Source: Bradyrhizobium japonicum USDA 6 (GTDB taxonomy: Bacteria; Pseudomonadota; Alphaproteobacteria; Rhizobiales; Xanthobacteraceae). From it: a DNA stretch of 64,000 nucleotides. This document shows, piece after piece, positions 16,025 through 25,204 of this stretch; the first letter of the stretch is position 1, and each line of letters opens with the position of its first letter. The notes under the pieces were generated by a model, which had not been told where the DNA came from, searched no databases, and saw only the letters and a program-made list of their open reading frames with translations. The stretch covers positions 4,566,001 through 4,630,000 of the forward strand of contig NC_017249.1 in the NCBI RefSeq assembly GCF_000284375.1. Reading direction: 5' to 3'. Position numbers and translations under genes: made by a program.

Positions 16025-16816
16025 CTACACCTCGACCGGAATGGCGGATGCCGTCTCCTGAAGTTGCGCTGCAAACTGCGCTACCGCTTCCTCGATCCCC
16101 AGAGCCGAGCGGATCCAGATGATGGAGATACACCCGAACACAGCGCCGTTCCGCTTGATGGGGACGGCAATCGAGGCGGTCTTCGGATTGTATTCGCCCT
16201 CGCTGCGGATCGCGTAGCCGCGAGCGGCAGTCTCCGCGATCATCTGGTCGAGGCGGGCTTGGTCGAGGAAGGGGCGGTCGTCGGCCTCGTCGATACGGCG
16301 GAGATGATTGACGATCAGGTCGCGTTCGCGGGCCGGGCACGCGGCGAGATAGGCGCGGCCCGCAGACGTCCGCAACATCGGCAGGCGCTTGCCGATCATG
16401 CCGCGGTCGATCGAGAGAGGGCTGCGGGAATGGGTGGTCTCCTGCACCACCATCGCGGCGTTCTCGTAAGTGGAGAGATCGACCGGCCAGACCAGGGTCT
16501 TGCTCAGTTCCGCGAGAAAAGGTGCGGCGGCCTGGCAGATCACCACGCCGGGATCATATCCGTCGCCGAGACTGAGCGCGCGCCGGGTCACGCGAAAGCG
16601 GTCGTCGCTGGCGCTGCGGGCAACATAGCCGAGCTCCTCCAGCGTTTCGAGCAGGCGATAGACCGTGGGACGGGGCAGGTCGAGCGCGCGCGCGACGTCG
16701 CCTGCACGGATGCCGCCGGAGCGGTTGACCTCCTGCAGTACGTCCAACCCGCGCTTGAAGGCGCGGACGCCCTCCGATTGCCGCGGTTGTCCCTTCCGCG
16801 TCCGCTCCTTGGACAC
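16025..16816 (-). CDS. IclR-family transcriptional regulator (MhpR-like)
   Basis: The 263-residue protein has an N-terminal winged helix (about residues 18-75; GDVARALDLPRPTVYRLLETLEELGYV) and a C-terminal IclR effector domain (about 90-255; SIDRGMIGKRLPMLRTSAGRAYLAACPARERD). IclR proteins commonly activate aromatic catabolic genes on binding the substrate. It lies between the monooxygenase (same strand) and the divergent dioxygenase, with a palindrome at 16921-16939 in the divergent gap. The inducer is likely the hydroxylated aromatic substrate, by analogy with MhpR. Confidence 0.9.
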   Translation of the reverse strand: MSKERTRKGQPRQSEGVRAFKRGLDVLQEVNRSGGIRAGDVARALDLPRPTVYRLLETLEELGYVARSASDDRFRVTRRALSLGDGYDPGVVICQAAAPFLAELSKTLVWPVDLSTYENAAMVVQETTHSRSPLSIDRGMIGKRLPMLRTSAGRAYLAACPARERDLIVNHLRRIDEADDRPFLDQARLDQMIAETAARGYAIRSEGEYNPKTASIAVPIKRNGAVFGCISIIWIRSALGIEEAVAQFAAQLQETASAIPVEV

Positions 16817-16920
16817 TTCGTATTTCCTCCCTTGTAGCCGATCGCGGCGCGACTATCGTCTTTGCGAATGCGCAGCGATTGCGGGACGCCACCGTAGGAT
16901 CGCGCGCGGCCGGTATCAAG

Positions 16921-16939
16921 TTCGCCGCAGTGCGGCGAA
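16921..16939. promoter_or_regulatory. Probable IclR operator
   Basis: TTCGCCGCA-G-TGCGGCGAA is a perfect 19-bp palindrome, 25 bp upstream of the dioxygenase start and in the gap shared with the IclR gene. A GGGAGG ribosome-binding site for the dioxygenase follows at about 16951-16956. Confidence 0.65.
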
Positions 16940-16963
16940 TGCGATGCCCTCGGGAGGACGTCG

Positions 16964-17947
16964 ATGGAAATCACCGCGCTCGGCTATATCGGGATCAATT
17001 CATCCCAGCTCGATCAGTGGGGCCAGATGGCGACCGGGCTGCTCGGCATGCAGCAGGTCGATCGCGGCGGCAAGATGCGCGCCTTCCGCATGGATGATCG
17101 CAAGCAGCGCCTGATCGTCGATGGCAGCAGCGACGCGGGCCTTGCGGTGATGGGCTGGGAGGTTCCCTCGACGGCGGAGCTGGATCAGTTGGCTGGGCGG
17201 CTGGAAAACCACGGCGTGAACGTGACGCGCGGATCGCGCGCGCTCGCCGACGAGCGTCACGTGGCCGAATTGATCGCGTTCGCCGACCCCGCAGGCAACC
17301 GGCTCGAGGCCTTCTGCAAGCCGGGGCTTGCGAGCGAACCTTTCAAGCCGGGCCGGCCGATCACGGGTTTCCGCACCGGGGCACTTGGCATGGGGCATGT
17401 TGTGCTCAATGTCGAGAACGTCGAACCGTTGGTGCCGTTCTATCGAGACGTGCTCGGCTTCCGCGTCTCCGATTTCGGGCTGAAGCCGTATGGGCTCTAT
17501 TTCTTCCACGTCAACGGCCGCCACCACTCCTTTGCGATGGTCGGGTCGGGGCGGAAGGCCCTGCACCATTTCATGGTCGAACTCGGCAGCCTCGACGATG
17601 TCGGGCAGGGCTACGACCTTGCGCAGCTCGAAGATGGCCGCGTCGTCTACACACTGGGTCGGCACACCAACGACCACATGACCTCGTTCTACGTGAATAC
17701 GCCGTCCGGCTTCTTCATCGAATATGGCTGGGGCGGGCGCGTGATCGATCCCGAGACCTGGCAGCCGCACGAGACCTTTGACGGGCCCTCGCTGTGGGGC
17801 CACGAGCGCCTTTACATGCCGGAGGAGCCGCGCAAGCGCCTGCGCGACATGCGGCTGGATGCGGCGGCCCGCGGCGTCCGTGTCGCCGACCCGCGCGTTC
17901 CGCCGCTTAACTGCGCATGGCTGGACGCGGTGGTCGCGCGCGAATGA
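16964..17947 (+). CDS. Type I extradiol ring-cleavage dioxygenase (BphC/MhpB-like, VOC fold)
   Basis: The 327-residue two-domain VOC protein cleaves catechol-type rings meta to the hydroxyls with Fe(II) and O2. The active C-terminal domain carries the expected facial triad: His145 (GHVVLNV), His201/202 (LHHFMVEL) and Glu253 (FIEYGWG). Accessory residues are His187/188, His234/238 and Tyr243. The length is slightly above BphC. It is divergent from the IclR gene, and a GGGAGG site lies 7-8 nt before the ATG. With the monooxygenase and FAH enzyme it forms a meta-cleavage pathway. Confidence 0.92.
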   Translation: MEITALGYIGINSSQLDQWGQMATGLLGMQQVDRGGKMRAFRMDDRKQRLIVDGSSDAGLAVMGWEVPSTAELDQLAGRLENHGVNVTRGSRALADERHVAELIAFADPAGNRLEAFCKPGLASEPFKPGRPITGFRTGALGMGHVVLNVENVEPLVPFYRDVLGFRVSDFGLKPYGLYFFHVNGRHHSFAMVGSGRKALHHFMVELGSLDDVGQGYDLAQLEDGRVVYTLGRHTNDHMTSFYVNTPSGFFIEYGWGGRVIDPETWQPHETFDGPSLWGHERLYMPEEPRKRLRDMRLDAAARGVRVADPRVPPLNCAWLDAVVARE

Positions 17948-17992
17948 TCCGCGGCGACGCGGCAATTATCTGACATCCAAGGAAGGGACGAT

Positions 17993-18955
17993 ATGCTCAA
18001 CACCCTCTTGAGGGCGGGCCTTGTGCTGCTCGCGTTCAGCACTTCTGCCTCGGCCGAACCGATCAAGGTCACATTGCTGGGCACCGGGGTACCGACGCCG
18101 CGGCCAACCAGTTTCAGCGCTTCGACGCTGGTCGAGGCGGGGAGCGAGAAGCTGCTGTTCGATCTCGGCCGCGGCTCGACCATGCAGCTCTACAAGCTGA
18201 AGATCCCGCTCGGCGCGATCACCGCGAACTTCATCACCCATCTGCATTCCGACCACCTCGTCGGTCTTCCCGACATGTGGCTGACCGGCTGGCTCGCCAC
18301 GCCATGGGCGTCACGCAAAGGACCTATGAAGCTCTATGGCCCCAAGGGCACCGTCGCCATGACGGAGAACCTGACCAAGGCGTTCGCCGACGACATCCGC
18401 ATTCGCATCGACGACGAGCATCTCGATCCCGGGGCGATCACTTTCGCCGCAAAGGATATCGAACGCGGGCTGGTCTACGACAACAACAGCGTCAAGGTCA
18501 CCGCGATCGAGGTCAACCATGGTGACAAGATCAAGCCGTCGTTCGGCTATGTCGTCGAATATGGCGGCCAAAAGGTCGTGCTATCCGGCGACACCAAATA
18601 CGATGAGCGCATCGCGAAGGCGGCTGAAGGCACCGATCTGCTGATCCACGAGGTTGCGGTGATCGAGCCGGAGCTGCTGGTCAGAAATCCGGTCTATAAG
18701 GACATCCAGGCGCACCACACGTCACCCGAGGAAGCCGGCCAGATCTTTGCATCCGCCAAGCCAAAGCTCGCCGTCTATTCCCACATCGTATTCGGCTCGG
18801 TGAAACCGGGGCCCGACATTCCGGAGGAGCCGCTGATCCTGCGCACGCGGACCGCCTACAAGGGGCCGCTGCTGGTCGGCCGCGACCTGATGTCGTTCAG
18901 GATCGGCGACACGGTCGAGTCATTTGCACCTGACGGAGCGAAGCTGGAGCCTTAA
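17993..18955 (+). CDS. Exported metallo-beta-lactamase-fold hydrolase
   Basis: The 320-residue protein has a signal peptide (residues 1-21, ending ASA). The MBL core has the zinc motif H-L-H-S-D-H at 83-88 and a later GDTKYDER metal strand. The overall order resembles the RNase Z/arylsulfatase-like MBL branch. It lies 45 bp downstream of the extradiol dioxygenase on the same strand and is probably co-transcribed. Periplasmic hydrolysis of an ester or lactone before uptake would suit the pathway, but this is inference. Confidence 0.85.
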   Translation: MLNTLLRAGLVLLAFSTSASAEPIKVTLLGTGVPTPRPTSFSASTLVEAGSEKLLFDLGRGSTMQLYKLKIPLGAITANFITHLHSDHLVGLPDMWLTGWLATPWASRKGPMKLYGPKGTVAMTENLTKAFADDIRIRIDDEHLDPGAITFAAKDIERGLVYDNNSVKVTAIEVNHGDKIKPSFGYVVEYGGQKVVLSGDTKYDERIAKAAEGTDLLIHEVAVIEPELLVRNPVYKDIQAHHTSPEEAGQIFASAKPKLAVYSHIVFGSVKPGPDIPEEPLILRTRTAYKGPLLVGRDLMSFRIGDTVESFAPDGAKLEP

Positions 18956-18968
18956 GCTTTCGTCGAGA

Positions 18969-19616
18969 TCAGACCTCCGTCAATATCCCTTGCCGCAGCG
19001 CCAGCCGGACCAGCTCGATGTCGGAGCCGACGCCGAGCTTGTCCTTGATCAGCGAATGCAGGTTCGCCACCGTCTTCGGGCTGACGTGGAGCGTCTCGGC
19101 GATCTCCTCCGTGGTGTTCTCGGCGAGCAGCAGCCGCAACACCTCGAACTCGCGCGGCGTGAGCACGTCGGCGGCCGAGCTCTCGCCGCTGATACGGCTG
19201 AGCGCGAGCTCGTGGTCGATGTCGGGGCTGATGGCGATCTTGCCGGCGAGCACGTCCATAACGGCGCGCACCAGCGTCTCGGGCGGGCTGGTCTTGGTGA
19301 CATAGCCCCGCGCGCCGGCGCGGATCGCCTGCACGGCGAAGCCGGCATTCTCGTGCATGGTGAAGACGAGGATCCGCGCCGCCTTGTCCCATTGCCTGAT
19401 GCGCCTGACGGCCTCGATGCCGCCGATGCCGGGCATGCTCAGATCCATGATGACGAGGTCGGGCACCTCGGATTTGAACAGACGGTACGCCTCGGCGCCG
19501 TCGGCGGCTTCCGCGACGACGCGAAGCCCGGGCTGCTTCTGGAGCACGGAGCGATAGCCCTCGCGGACGACGGAATGGTCGTCGACCAGCAGGATGGTCG
19601 CATCGGCCGCGCTCAT
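18969..19616 (-). CDS. NarL/FixJ-type response regulator
   Basis: The 215-residue protein has a receiver domain (residues 6-125; acidic pair Asp12/13 and phospho-acceptor Asp58 in VIMDLSMPG). A LuxR-type helix-turn-helix follows (about 145-210; LTPREFEVLRLLLAENTTEEIAETLHVSPKTV). The start overlaps the kinase stop by 4 bp, so the pair is translationally coupled. Targets are not evident; the divergent exported protein at 21187 is the nearest candidate. Confidence 0.93.
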   Translation of the reverse strand: MSAADATILLVDDHSVVREGYRSVLQKQPGLRVVAEAADGAEAYRLFKSEVPDLVIMDLSMPGIGGIEAVRRIRQWDKAARILVFTMHENAGFAVQAIRAGARGYVTKTSPPETLVRAVMDVLAGKIAISPDIDHELALSRISGESSAADVLTPREFEVLRLLLAENTTEEIAETLHVSPKTVANLHSLIKDKLGVGSDIELVRLALRQGILTEV

Positions 19617-20998
19617 GCCGCGCGCTCCAATGGCTGCCGGTCGAGGCCTGCAAGCGGAATGACCACGCGCAGCGCGGAGCCGCCGTTCGGCGCGGCCTCG
19701 AAGCTCAACTGGCCGCGCAAGGCCGCGACGCGCTCGCGCATGCCGAGCAGGCCCATTCCGGATTTTACGACGGGATCGTTCGACCGTCCGTCGTCGTCGA
19801 TCGCAAGTGCGATCTCGTCGGCACGCATCGCAAGCTCCAGGCTGACCCGTGTGGCGCCGGCATGCTTGGCGGCATTGGTGAGCGCCTCCTGCACGATCCG
19901 GTAGAGGCTCGCGCTGATCGTGGCCGGCAGGGTGGCGAACGCACCGTCGAACCGGATCGAAAACCGCGTCTGGCCGCGGCTACGCCCGTTCCAGCCCGCA
20001 ACCAGGCCTTCGAGGCTCGCCACGAGTCCGAGCTCCTCGACGTCGGGCGGGCGCAGCCGGAACAGCGCGCCGCGCAACGTCTCCATCATGCCGGTTGCGG
20101 TCCGCGCGATGCCGTCGCACTCGCCAAGCAGGGAGGGGCAGTCCTGTACGGCGGTCTGGCGGGCAGAGGAGGCGAGCGCGCGGATGGCGGCCAGCGACTG
20201 GCCGAACTCGTCATGCAGCTCGCGCGCGAGATGGCGGCGCTCCTCGTCCTGGAGTGCGATCAGTTTCCGCGTCAGCTCGCTGCGCTCGGCCAGCGCGGTG
20301 TCGAGGCTTTCGGCCAGATGGTTGAAGACGTCGCGGATCGCCGACAGCTCGGCGAGATCGAACGGCGGCAGCCGCGTCGAAAGGTCATTGGCGGCGATCC
20401 GTTCGAGGCCGGAGCGGATCATGCGGGTGGGGCGCAGCGCACGCGCCAGTGCGGCGTAGACCAGGACGCACAGGAGCGGCAGTGCGATCGCAAGTGCGAG
20501 CATCAGGCGGCCGGCCTCGTGCCAGGCGTCGGCCGTCTGCACGGCCGGATCGAGCGAGACCACGGTCTCGCCGAGCTTCGTTCCGCGCACGATCACGGGC
20601 CGGGCCGCCTCGCGGCCGGGGTCGAACAGGCTGCGATAGAAGGCCGCGAAGGCTTGCGGCGGCGGGTTCGCCGGTATCGGCGCGCCGCTGCAGAATCGCT
20701 GGAGGATGTCGCCGCTCACGCCGCGGAACGCCAGGCACAGGCCGGGCGTCATCACATAGGCGGAAACGGGGTCGAGGTTGGGGAAGTCCGAGCGCGGGCT
20801 CGCCACCCACTGGATCTTGCCCTGTTGCAGCTCCAGCGTCTTGGCCACGATGGCGGCGATGTCGTCGAGGCGCGCATGGGCCGCGCGGTCGGCGGTGATG
20901 AGGAAATAGGCGGAGATCGCGGCGAAGCACGCGGCCGATATGGCGGCCACGCGCAACGTCAGACGGACCTTGAGATCGAACCTCGGGCGGTTCCACAT
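19613..20998 (-). CDS. Membrane sensor histidine kinase, HisKA_3 (NarX/DegS-like) type
   Basis: The 461-residue kinase has two transmembrane helices (about 14-35 and 165-185) enclosing a periplasmic sensor of about 130 residues with two cysteines (Cys88, Cys103). A HAMP region (186-238) follows, then a HisKA_3 motif DEERRHLARELHDEFGQSL with phospho-acceptor His262. The HATPase domain has TNAAKHA and GMGLLGMRERV. It pairs with the overlapping response regulator. The periplasmic sensor has no recognisable named domain. Confidence 0.93.
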   Translation of the reverse strand: MWNRPRFDLKVRLTLRVAAISAACFAAISAYFLITADRAAHARLDDIAAIVAKTLELQQGKIQWVASPRSDFPNLDPVSAYVMTPGLCLAFRGVSGDILQRFCSGAPIPANPPPQAFAAFYRSLFDPGREAARPVIVRGTKLGETVVSLDPAVQTADAWHEAGRLMLALAIALPLLCVLVYAALARALRPTRMIRSGLERIAANDLSTRLPPFDLAELSAIRDVFNHLAESLDTALAERSELTRKLIALQDEERRHLARELHDEFGQSLAAIRALASSARQTAVQDCPSLLGECDGIARTATGMMETLRGALFRLRPPDVEELGLVASLEGLVAGWNGRSRGQTRFSIRFDGAFATLPATISASLYRIVQEALTNAAKHAGATRVSLELAMRADEIALAIDDDGRSNDPVVKSGMGLLGMRERVAALRGQLSFEAAPNGGSALRVVIPLAGLDRQPLERAA

Positions 20999-21186
20999 CG
21001 GCGGGCACCTGGTGCGAACGGAATTGTCGCCCCGGCATTAAACGGCAGAACGCAAGCGGCGCAAAGCGCCGCGCTTACCGCGGTGCAACGTCGTGAAATT
21101 TTCCCGGCCTTGGTCGGGACCAGCGCAGCTGCATGACCTAAGGCTGCCGTCCAGATTGCGCCGCCGCTCCATCACACGAGGCCCGC

Positions 21187-22053
21187 ATGCGCCGTATCAG
21201 CTTGATCCTCTCTGCTTTCCTCCTCTTCGTCCTCCCGGCGGCCTCTTCGCCAGCCGGCGCCGAGGATGCCATCGGCGTTGCCATGGACGATTTCAGCTAC
21301 ACCGATACGTCGGCCGAGCCGGCCAACCAGACCGCCGCCCATGAGCGGCGGCTATCGGCGTTCATGGCCGCGCTCAGGCGGGATATCAGTGCGGACGGCC
21401 GTTACCGGCCGGTGCCGTCTGCCCAGGACGGCGCGGCCTTCAAGGTCATCGGCGGCATCCAGAAGACGAGCACGCTGGTGCAATGGGCCAAGGTCGCCGT
21501 CATCGACGTCGGCGCCAAGAAGCTCGTGATGGACAAGCTCTACACCTTCCGTGGCGACAACGATGAATCATGGGAGCGTGCCGAGATTTTCGTGTCTCGC
21601 GAGGTCATGGCCGCGCTCGCCACGCCTGCGCCGGTCGCGCTGGCCGTGTTCGATTTCGAGCTGGAGGACACGACCGCCGCCTCGGCGGGCGCTTCGGCCG
21701 CGTCGGATGCGTCATACCTGGCCGAGGTCACCGGCAGCGTGCGCGAGGCGCTGGGCCAATCCGGCCGCTACCGCATCGTTGATGCCGGCGGCGAGGCGGT
21801 CAAGGCGCGCGCCTTGCGGGATTGCGGTGGCTGCGAGGCGGCGATCGCGCAAAAGCTCGGCGCGGATCAGTCGCTGATCGGCGTGGTGCGGCGGGTCAGC
21901 CGCACCGAATACACGCTCGGCTTCCAGGTCCGCGATGCCAGGACCGGTGCGGTGCTGTCGCGTGGCGACAGCGGCCTGCGCATGGGTGCCGACTATTCGT
22001 GGAAACGGGGCGCGGTCCGGCTGGTCAGCGATAAGCTGATCGGGAGCCAGTAA
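21187..22053 (+). CDS. Exported DUF2380-type protein with an internal duplication
   Basis: The 288-residue protein has a signal peptide (residues 1-25, ending AGA). The C-terminal half (150-285) has a DUF2380/DUF3280-like pattern: ALAVFDFELEDT, a VREAL..SGRYRIVD helix, DCGGCEAAIAQKLGADQ and a D-x-SWKRG close. The N-terminal half (28-140) repeats the scheme (IGVAMDDFSYTDT, L..DI..DGRYRPV, ESWERA) but lacks the DCGGCEA segment. The family is usually found near sensor proteins. Here it diverges from a two-component system across a 188-bp gap. Molecular function is unknown. Confidence 0.78.
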   Translation: MRRISLILSAFLLFVLPAASSPAGAEDAIGVAMDDFSYTDTSAEPANQTAAHERRLSAFMAALRRDISADGRYRPVPSAQDGAAFKVIGGIQKTSTLVQWAKVAVIDVGAKKLVMDKLYTFRGDNDESWERAEIFVSREVMAALATPAPVALAVFDFELEDTTAASAGASAASDASYLAEVTGSVREALGQSGRYRIVDAGGEAVKARALRDCGGCEAAIAQKLGADQSLIGVVRRVSRTEYTLGFQVRDARTGAVLSRGDSGLRMGADYSWKRGAVRLVSDKLIGSQ

Positions 22054-22067
22054 CCGCGATACCAGCC

Positions 22068-23099
22068 CTAGAACGTCAGCTGCACCTTCATCGACTGCGA
22101 GCGGTCGCTGGCGAGTTCGAACGCGGCGACAGCGTTCTCGAACGGCATGGTGGCCGTGATCAGCGGTTTCACGTCGATCAGCCCTTCGCCCATCAGCCGC
22201 ACCGCGAGCTCGAATTCGGGGTCGAAGCGGAAGGTGCCGCGGAGCTGCAATTCCTTGGCGACGATGGAGTTGATCGGCAGCGTCATCTCGCCGCCGAGAC
22301 CGAGCTGCACCAGCGTCGCGCCGGGCCGGAGCACGTCGAGCGCGGTGCGGAGCGCGGCCTGGTTGCCGGAGGCCTCGAACAGGGTGTCGAACACGCCCTT
22401 GCCGGCGCGCCAGGGATCGAGCGCTGTGGCATCGGTCGCGACATTGATGGCGTGGGTGGCGCCGAGCTTCTTTGCGACCGCAAGAGGCGCGTCGGCGACA
22501 TCGGTCACCACGATCTCGGACGCGCCGCCGAAGCGCGAGACCAGGATCATCAGCGCACCGATCGGCCCGCAACCCGTGATCAGCACGCGCTTGCCGAGGA
22601 GGGGGCCGGCCTGCTTGCCGGCATGCAGGCACACTGCGAGCGGCTCGGCCACTGCGGCTTCCGCCAGCGACAGCTTGTCAGCGATCGGCACGGCTTGCGT
22701 GGCATCGACCGTGATGAACTCGCGAAAGCCGCCCTGGACATGGGGGAAGCGCATCGCGCTGCCGAGGAAGCGCATGTCGAGGCACTGGTTGCGCATGCCT
22801 TCCTGGCAATGCAGGCACTGGCCGCACGGTCTGCTCGGATTGACGGCGACGCGCGCGCCCGGCTTCACATTGGTGACGCCGTCACCGACGGCCGCGACCA
22901 CGCCCGCGATCTCGTGGCCCAGCGCCATCGGCTGCTGGATGCGCACGACGCCGAAACCGCCGTGATGATAGTAGTGCAGGTCGGAGCCGCAGATGCCGCC
23001 GTTCGCAATCTTGACGCGGACTTCGCCCGGGGCGGGGGCTGGATCGGGATAGCTGTCGATCCGCAGGTCTTTCGGGGCGTGGATGACGACGGCGCGCAT
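22068..23099 (-). CDS. idnD: L-idonate 5-dehydrogenase
   Basis: This is a 343-residue zinc-dependent medium-chain dehydrogenase. The catalytic-zinc region GGICGSDLHYYHHGGFG and GHE are near the N-terminus, with the structural-zinc cluster CGQCLHCQEGMRNQC at about residues 92-106 and a GPIGAL cofactor motif near 185. The order and detail (NPSRPCG, DMRFLGSAMRFPHVQGGF) closely match IdnD, which oxidises L-idonate to 5-keto-D-gluconate. It is the last gene of the operon after the dehydratase and idnO. Confidence 0.88.
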   Translation of the reverse strand: MRAVVIHAPKDLRIDSYPDPAPAPGEVRVKIANGGICGSDLHYYHHGGFGVVRIQQPMALGHEIAGVVAAVGDGVTNVKPGARVAVNPSRPCGQCLHCQEGMRNQCLDMRFLGSAMRFPHVQGGFREFITVDATQAVPIADKLSLAEAAVAEPLAVCLHAGKQAGPLLGKRVLITGCGPIGALMILVSRFGGASEIVVTDVADAPLAVAKKLGATHAINVATDATALDPWRAGKGVFDTLFEASGNQAALRTALDVLRPGATLVQLGLGGEMTLPINSIVAKELQLRGTFRFDPEFELAVRLMGEGLIDVKPLITATMPFENAVAAFELASDRSQSMKVQLTF

Positions 23100-23121
23100 G
23101 GTCTCGTTCCCTGTTTCGCGA

Positions 23122-23889
23122 TTACATCGCGGCGATCATGCCGCCATCGACATAGATGATCTGTCCGTTGACGTAGGTCGAAGCGTCCGATGCCAGGAAG
23201 ATCGCCGCGCCCACCAACTCGTCCGGCTTGCCCCAGCGCTTGGAAGGGATGCGACCCATCAGCCAGTTGTTGAAGTCGGTGTTGTTGACCAGCGCCTCGT
23301 TCATGTCGGTCAGCATGTAGCCGGGGCCGATCGCGTTGGCCTGGATGCCGTGCTGGGCCCATTCCACCGCCATTGAGCGGGTGAGATTCTTGATGCCGCC
23401 CTTGGCCGCGGTGTAGGGCGCGATGGTGGGACGTGCGAGCTCGCTGCCGAGCGAGCCGATATTGATGATCTTGCCACGCTTGCGCGGGATCATGCGCTTG
23501 CCGGCCTCGCGGCCGATCACGAAGGCGCTGGTGAGGTCAGTCTCGATCACCTTGCGCCATTCGTCGGTGGTGAACTCGACCAGCGGCTTGCGGTGCTGGA
23601 TGCCGGCATTGTTGACGAGAATATCGACCGCAATACCTTGTCTGTCGAAGTCGTTGAAGGCGGCGACAATCGCCGGCTCGTCGGTGACGTTGAACGCGGC
23701 GCCCTCGGCCTGATGTCCGGCGGCGCGAAATTCGGCCACGGCCTGCTCGACGCGCTTGGGATCGACGCCGTTGATGATGATCCTGGCGCCGGCTTTCGCC
23801 ATGCCCTCGGCAATGGCGCGGCCGAGCCCGCGGGAGGAGCCGGTCACGAGCGCAGTGCGGCCGGAAAGGTCGAAGAGGGCGGTGCTCAT
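23122..23889 (-). CDS. idnO: Gluconate 5-dehydrogenase (5-keto-D-gluconate reductase), SDR family
   Basis: The 255-residue classical SDR has the cofactor motif TGSSRGLG (16-23), VNNAGIQHRKP, and a catalytic Y-T-A-A-K preceded by a serine in NIGSLGSEL. These features, with GYMLTDMNEALV near the C-terminus, match IdnO, which reduces 5-ketogluconate to D-gluconate. The gene lies 12 bp after the dehydratase and 22 bp before idnD in one operon. Confidence 0.88.
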   Translation of the reverse strand: MSTALFDLSGRTALVTGSSRGLGRAIAEGMAKAGARIIINGVDPKRVEQAVAEFRAAGHQAEGAAFNVTDEPAIVAAFNDFDRQGIAVDILVNNAGIQHRKPLVEFTTDEWRKVIETDLTSAFVIGREAGKRMIPRKRGKIINIGSLGSELARPTIAPYTAAKGGIKNLTRSMAVEWAQHGIQANAIGPGYMLTDMNEALVNNTDFNNWLMGRIPSKRWGKPDELVGAAIFLASDASTYVNGQIIYVDGGMIAAM

Positions 23890-23901
23890 CTCAAGAAATC
23901 C

Positions 23902-25101
23902 TCACGCGTTGGAGCGACGCACGGTCAGATCGGAGCGGTCGAATACGGCGGGCAGAAGGTCGACGCCGAGGCCGGGTCCTTCCATCGGATAGACAAAGCC
24001 GTCCTTGATCGTCGGCATCGTGGTGACGAGCTCATTGTACCAGCCCTTGTAGAAGGCGCGTACCGATTCCTGGATCAGCGTGTTGGGCTGGCTGAACGAC
24101 ATGTGGATGGCGGCGATGAAGCCGATCGGGCCGATGCAGTCATGCGGCGCAAACGGGCGGTGATAGGTCTCGGCCATCGCCGCGATCTTGCGGCCTTCGG
24201 TCAAGCCACCGGTCCAGCACAGATCCGCCATCACCACATGCATGGCATCGCGGTCGAGCATGTCCTTGTAGGGGAAGCGCGAGCCAAGCGTCTCGCTGGC
24301 GCAGACCCAGACGTCGGTCGAGCGGGCATATTCGGCCAGCGCCTGCGGCGAGTTCATCCGGATCGGGTCTTCGTACCAGGTCGGCTTGTAGGGCTCGAGC
24401 GCGCGCGCGATCTGCTTGGCGGTCGGCAGGTTCCAGAGCGAGTGGAGCTCGACCATGATCTCCATTTTGTCGCCGACGGCCTTGCGGATCTTTTCGAACG
24501 GTTCGATCGCCCGCTTCATCTGGGCTGCGGTGATGTAGAGGCCCTTGTTCTCCTGTGCCGCCGGATCGAACGGCCAGATCTTCATCGCGGAAATGCCGCT
24601 CTCCAGCAGGCTTTCGGCCAGCGCGTCGGCGTGGTGCATGAAGCCGTCGAGGTCTTCGTAGGGGCCCTTGGAGGCGCCGAGATTCCAGTTGGCGACGGGG
24701 CTGATATTGGTCGAGCGGACATATTGCGTGCCGGCGCAGGTGTTGTAGATGCGCTGCTTGTCGCGGCAGAGGCCGCCGAGCATCTGGTGCACAGGCTGAT
24801 TGCAGACCTTGCCGAACAGATCCCATAGCGCGATGTCGATTGCGGAAGCTGCGCGGTATTCGACGCCGGTCGAGGATTGCGCCATCGGCAGGTTCAGCAT
24901 GTCGCGATGGATCGCCTCGATGTGCAGCGGATTGCGGCCGAGCAGGCGGCCGGCAAAGGTGTCGTGGATCTGCGCTTCGACCGCGCCCGCGCCATAGAAG
25001 GTTTCGCCGAGACCGATCATGCCCGTGTCGGTGTGAACGCGCACCCAGATGACGTTGGAAAATTCCTCGGTGCGCAGCGTCTCGATCGACGTGATCTTCA
25101 C
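23902..25101 (-). CDS. Enolase-superfamily dehydratase (mandelate racemase/muconate-lactonizing family)
   Basis: The 399-residue protein has a capping domain (1-125) and a barrel with all metal and acid/base positions. These are MKIW (catalytic Lys), VELHS, YEDP and ASETL (three metal carboxylates) and APHDC (catalytic His). This is the sugar-acid dehydratase layout, and the sugar-acid operon supports that role. The exact acid cannot be named. GTG 25101 is preferred because GGAGG lies about 10 nt upstream; the frame stays open further upstream. It is first in the operon and divergent from the GntR gene. Confidence 0.85.
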   Translation of the reverse strand: MKITSIETLRTEEFSNVIWVRVHTDTGMIGLGETFYGAGAVEAQIHDTFAGRLLGRNPLHIEAIHRDMLNLPMAQSSTGVEYRAASAIDIALWDLFGKVCNQPVHQMLGGLCRDKQRIYNTCAGTQYVRSTNISPVANWNLGASKGPYEDLDGFMHHADALAESLLESGISAMKIWPFDPAAQENKGLYITAAQMKRAIEPFEKIRKAVGDKMEIMVELHSLWNLPTAKQIARALEPYKPTWYEDPIRMNSPQALAEYARSTDVWVCASETLGSRFPYKDMLDRDAMHVVMADLCWTGGLTEGRKIAAMAETYHRPFAPHDCIGPIGFIAAIHMSFSQPNTLIQESVRAFYKGWYNELVTTMPTIKDGFVYPMEGPGLGVDLLPAVFDRSDLTVRRSNA

Positions 25102-25152
25102 GGCAACAATCCTCCCATCACAGGCGCCTCGCGCCTGACGTCTCATTTCGCA

Positions 25153-25168
25153 CTGCAACATGTTGCAG
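25153..25168. promoter_or_regulatory. GntR operator candidate 1
   Basis: CTGCAACATGTTGCAG is a perfect 16-bp palindrome with an AACATGTT core, in the gap between the divergent dehydratase operon and the gntR gene. Confidence 0.7.
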
Positions 25169-25204
25169 GTCGCGCGAACGTCTTACGCCTGCTTGTAATA
25201 TATC

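Noticed and set aside
14458..16122. 554-residue plus-strand reading frame
   Set aside because: Antisense to the FAD monooxygenase, whose FAD motifs are intact.
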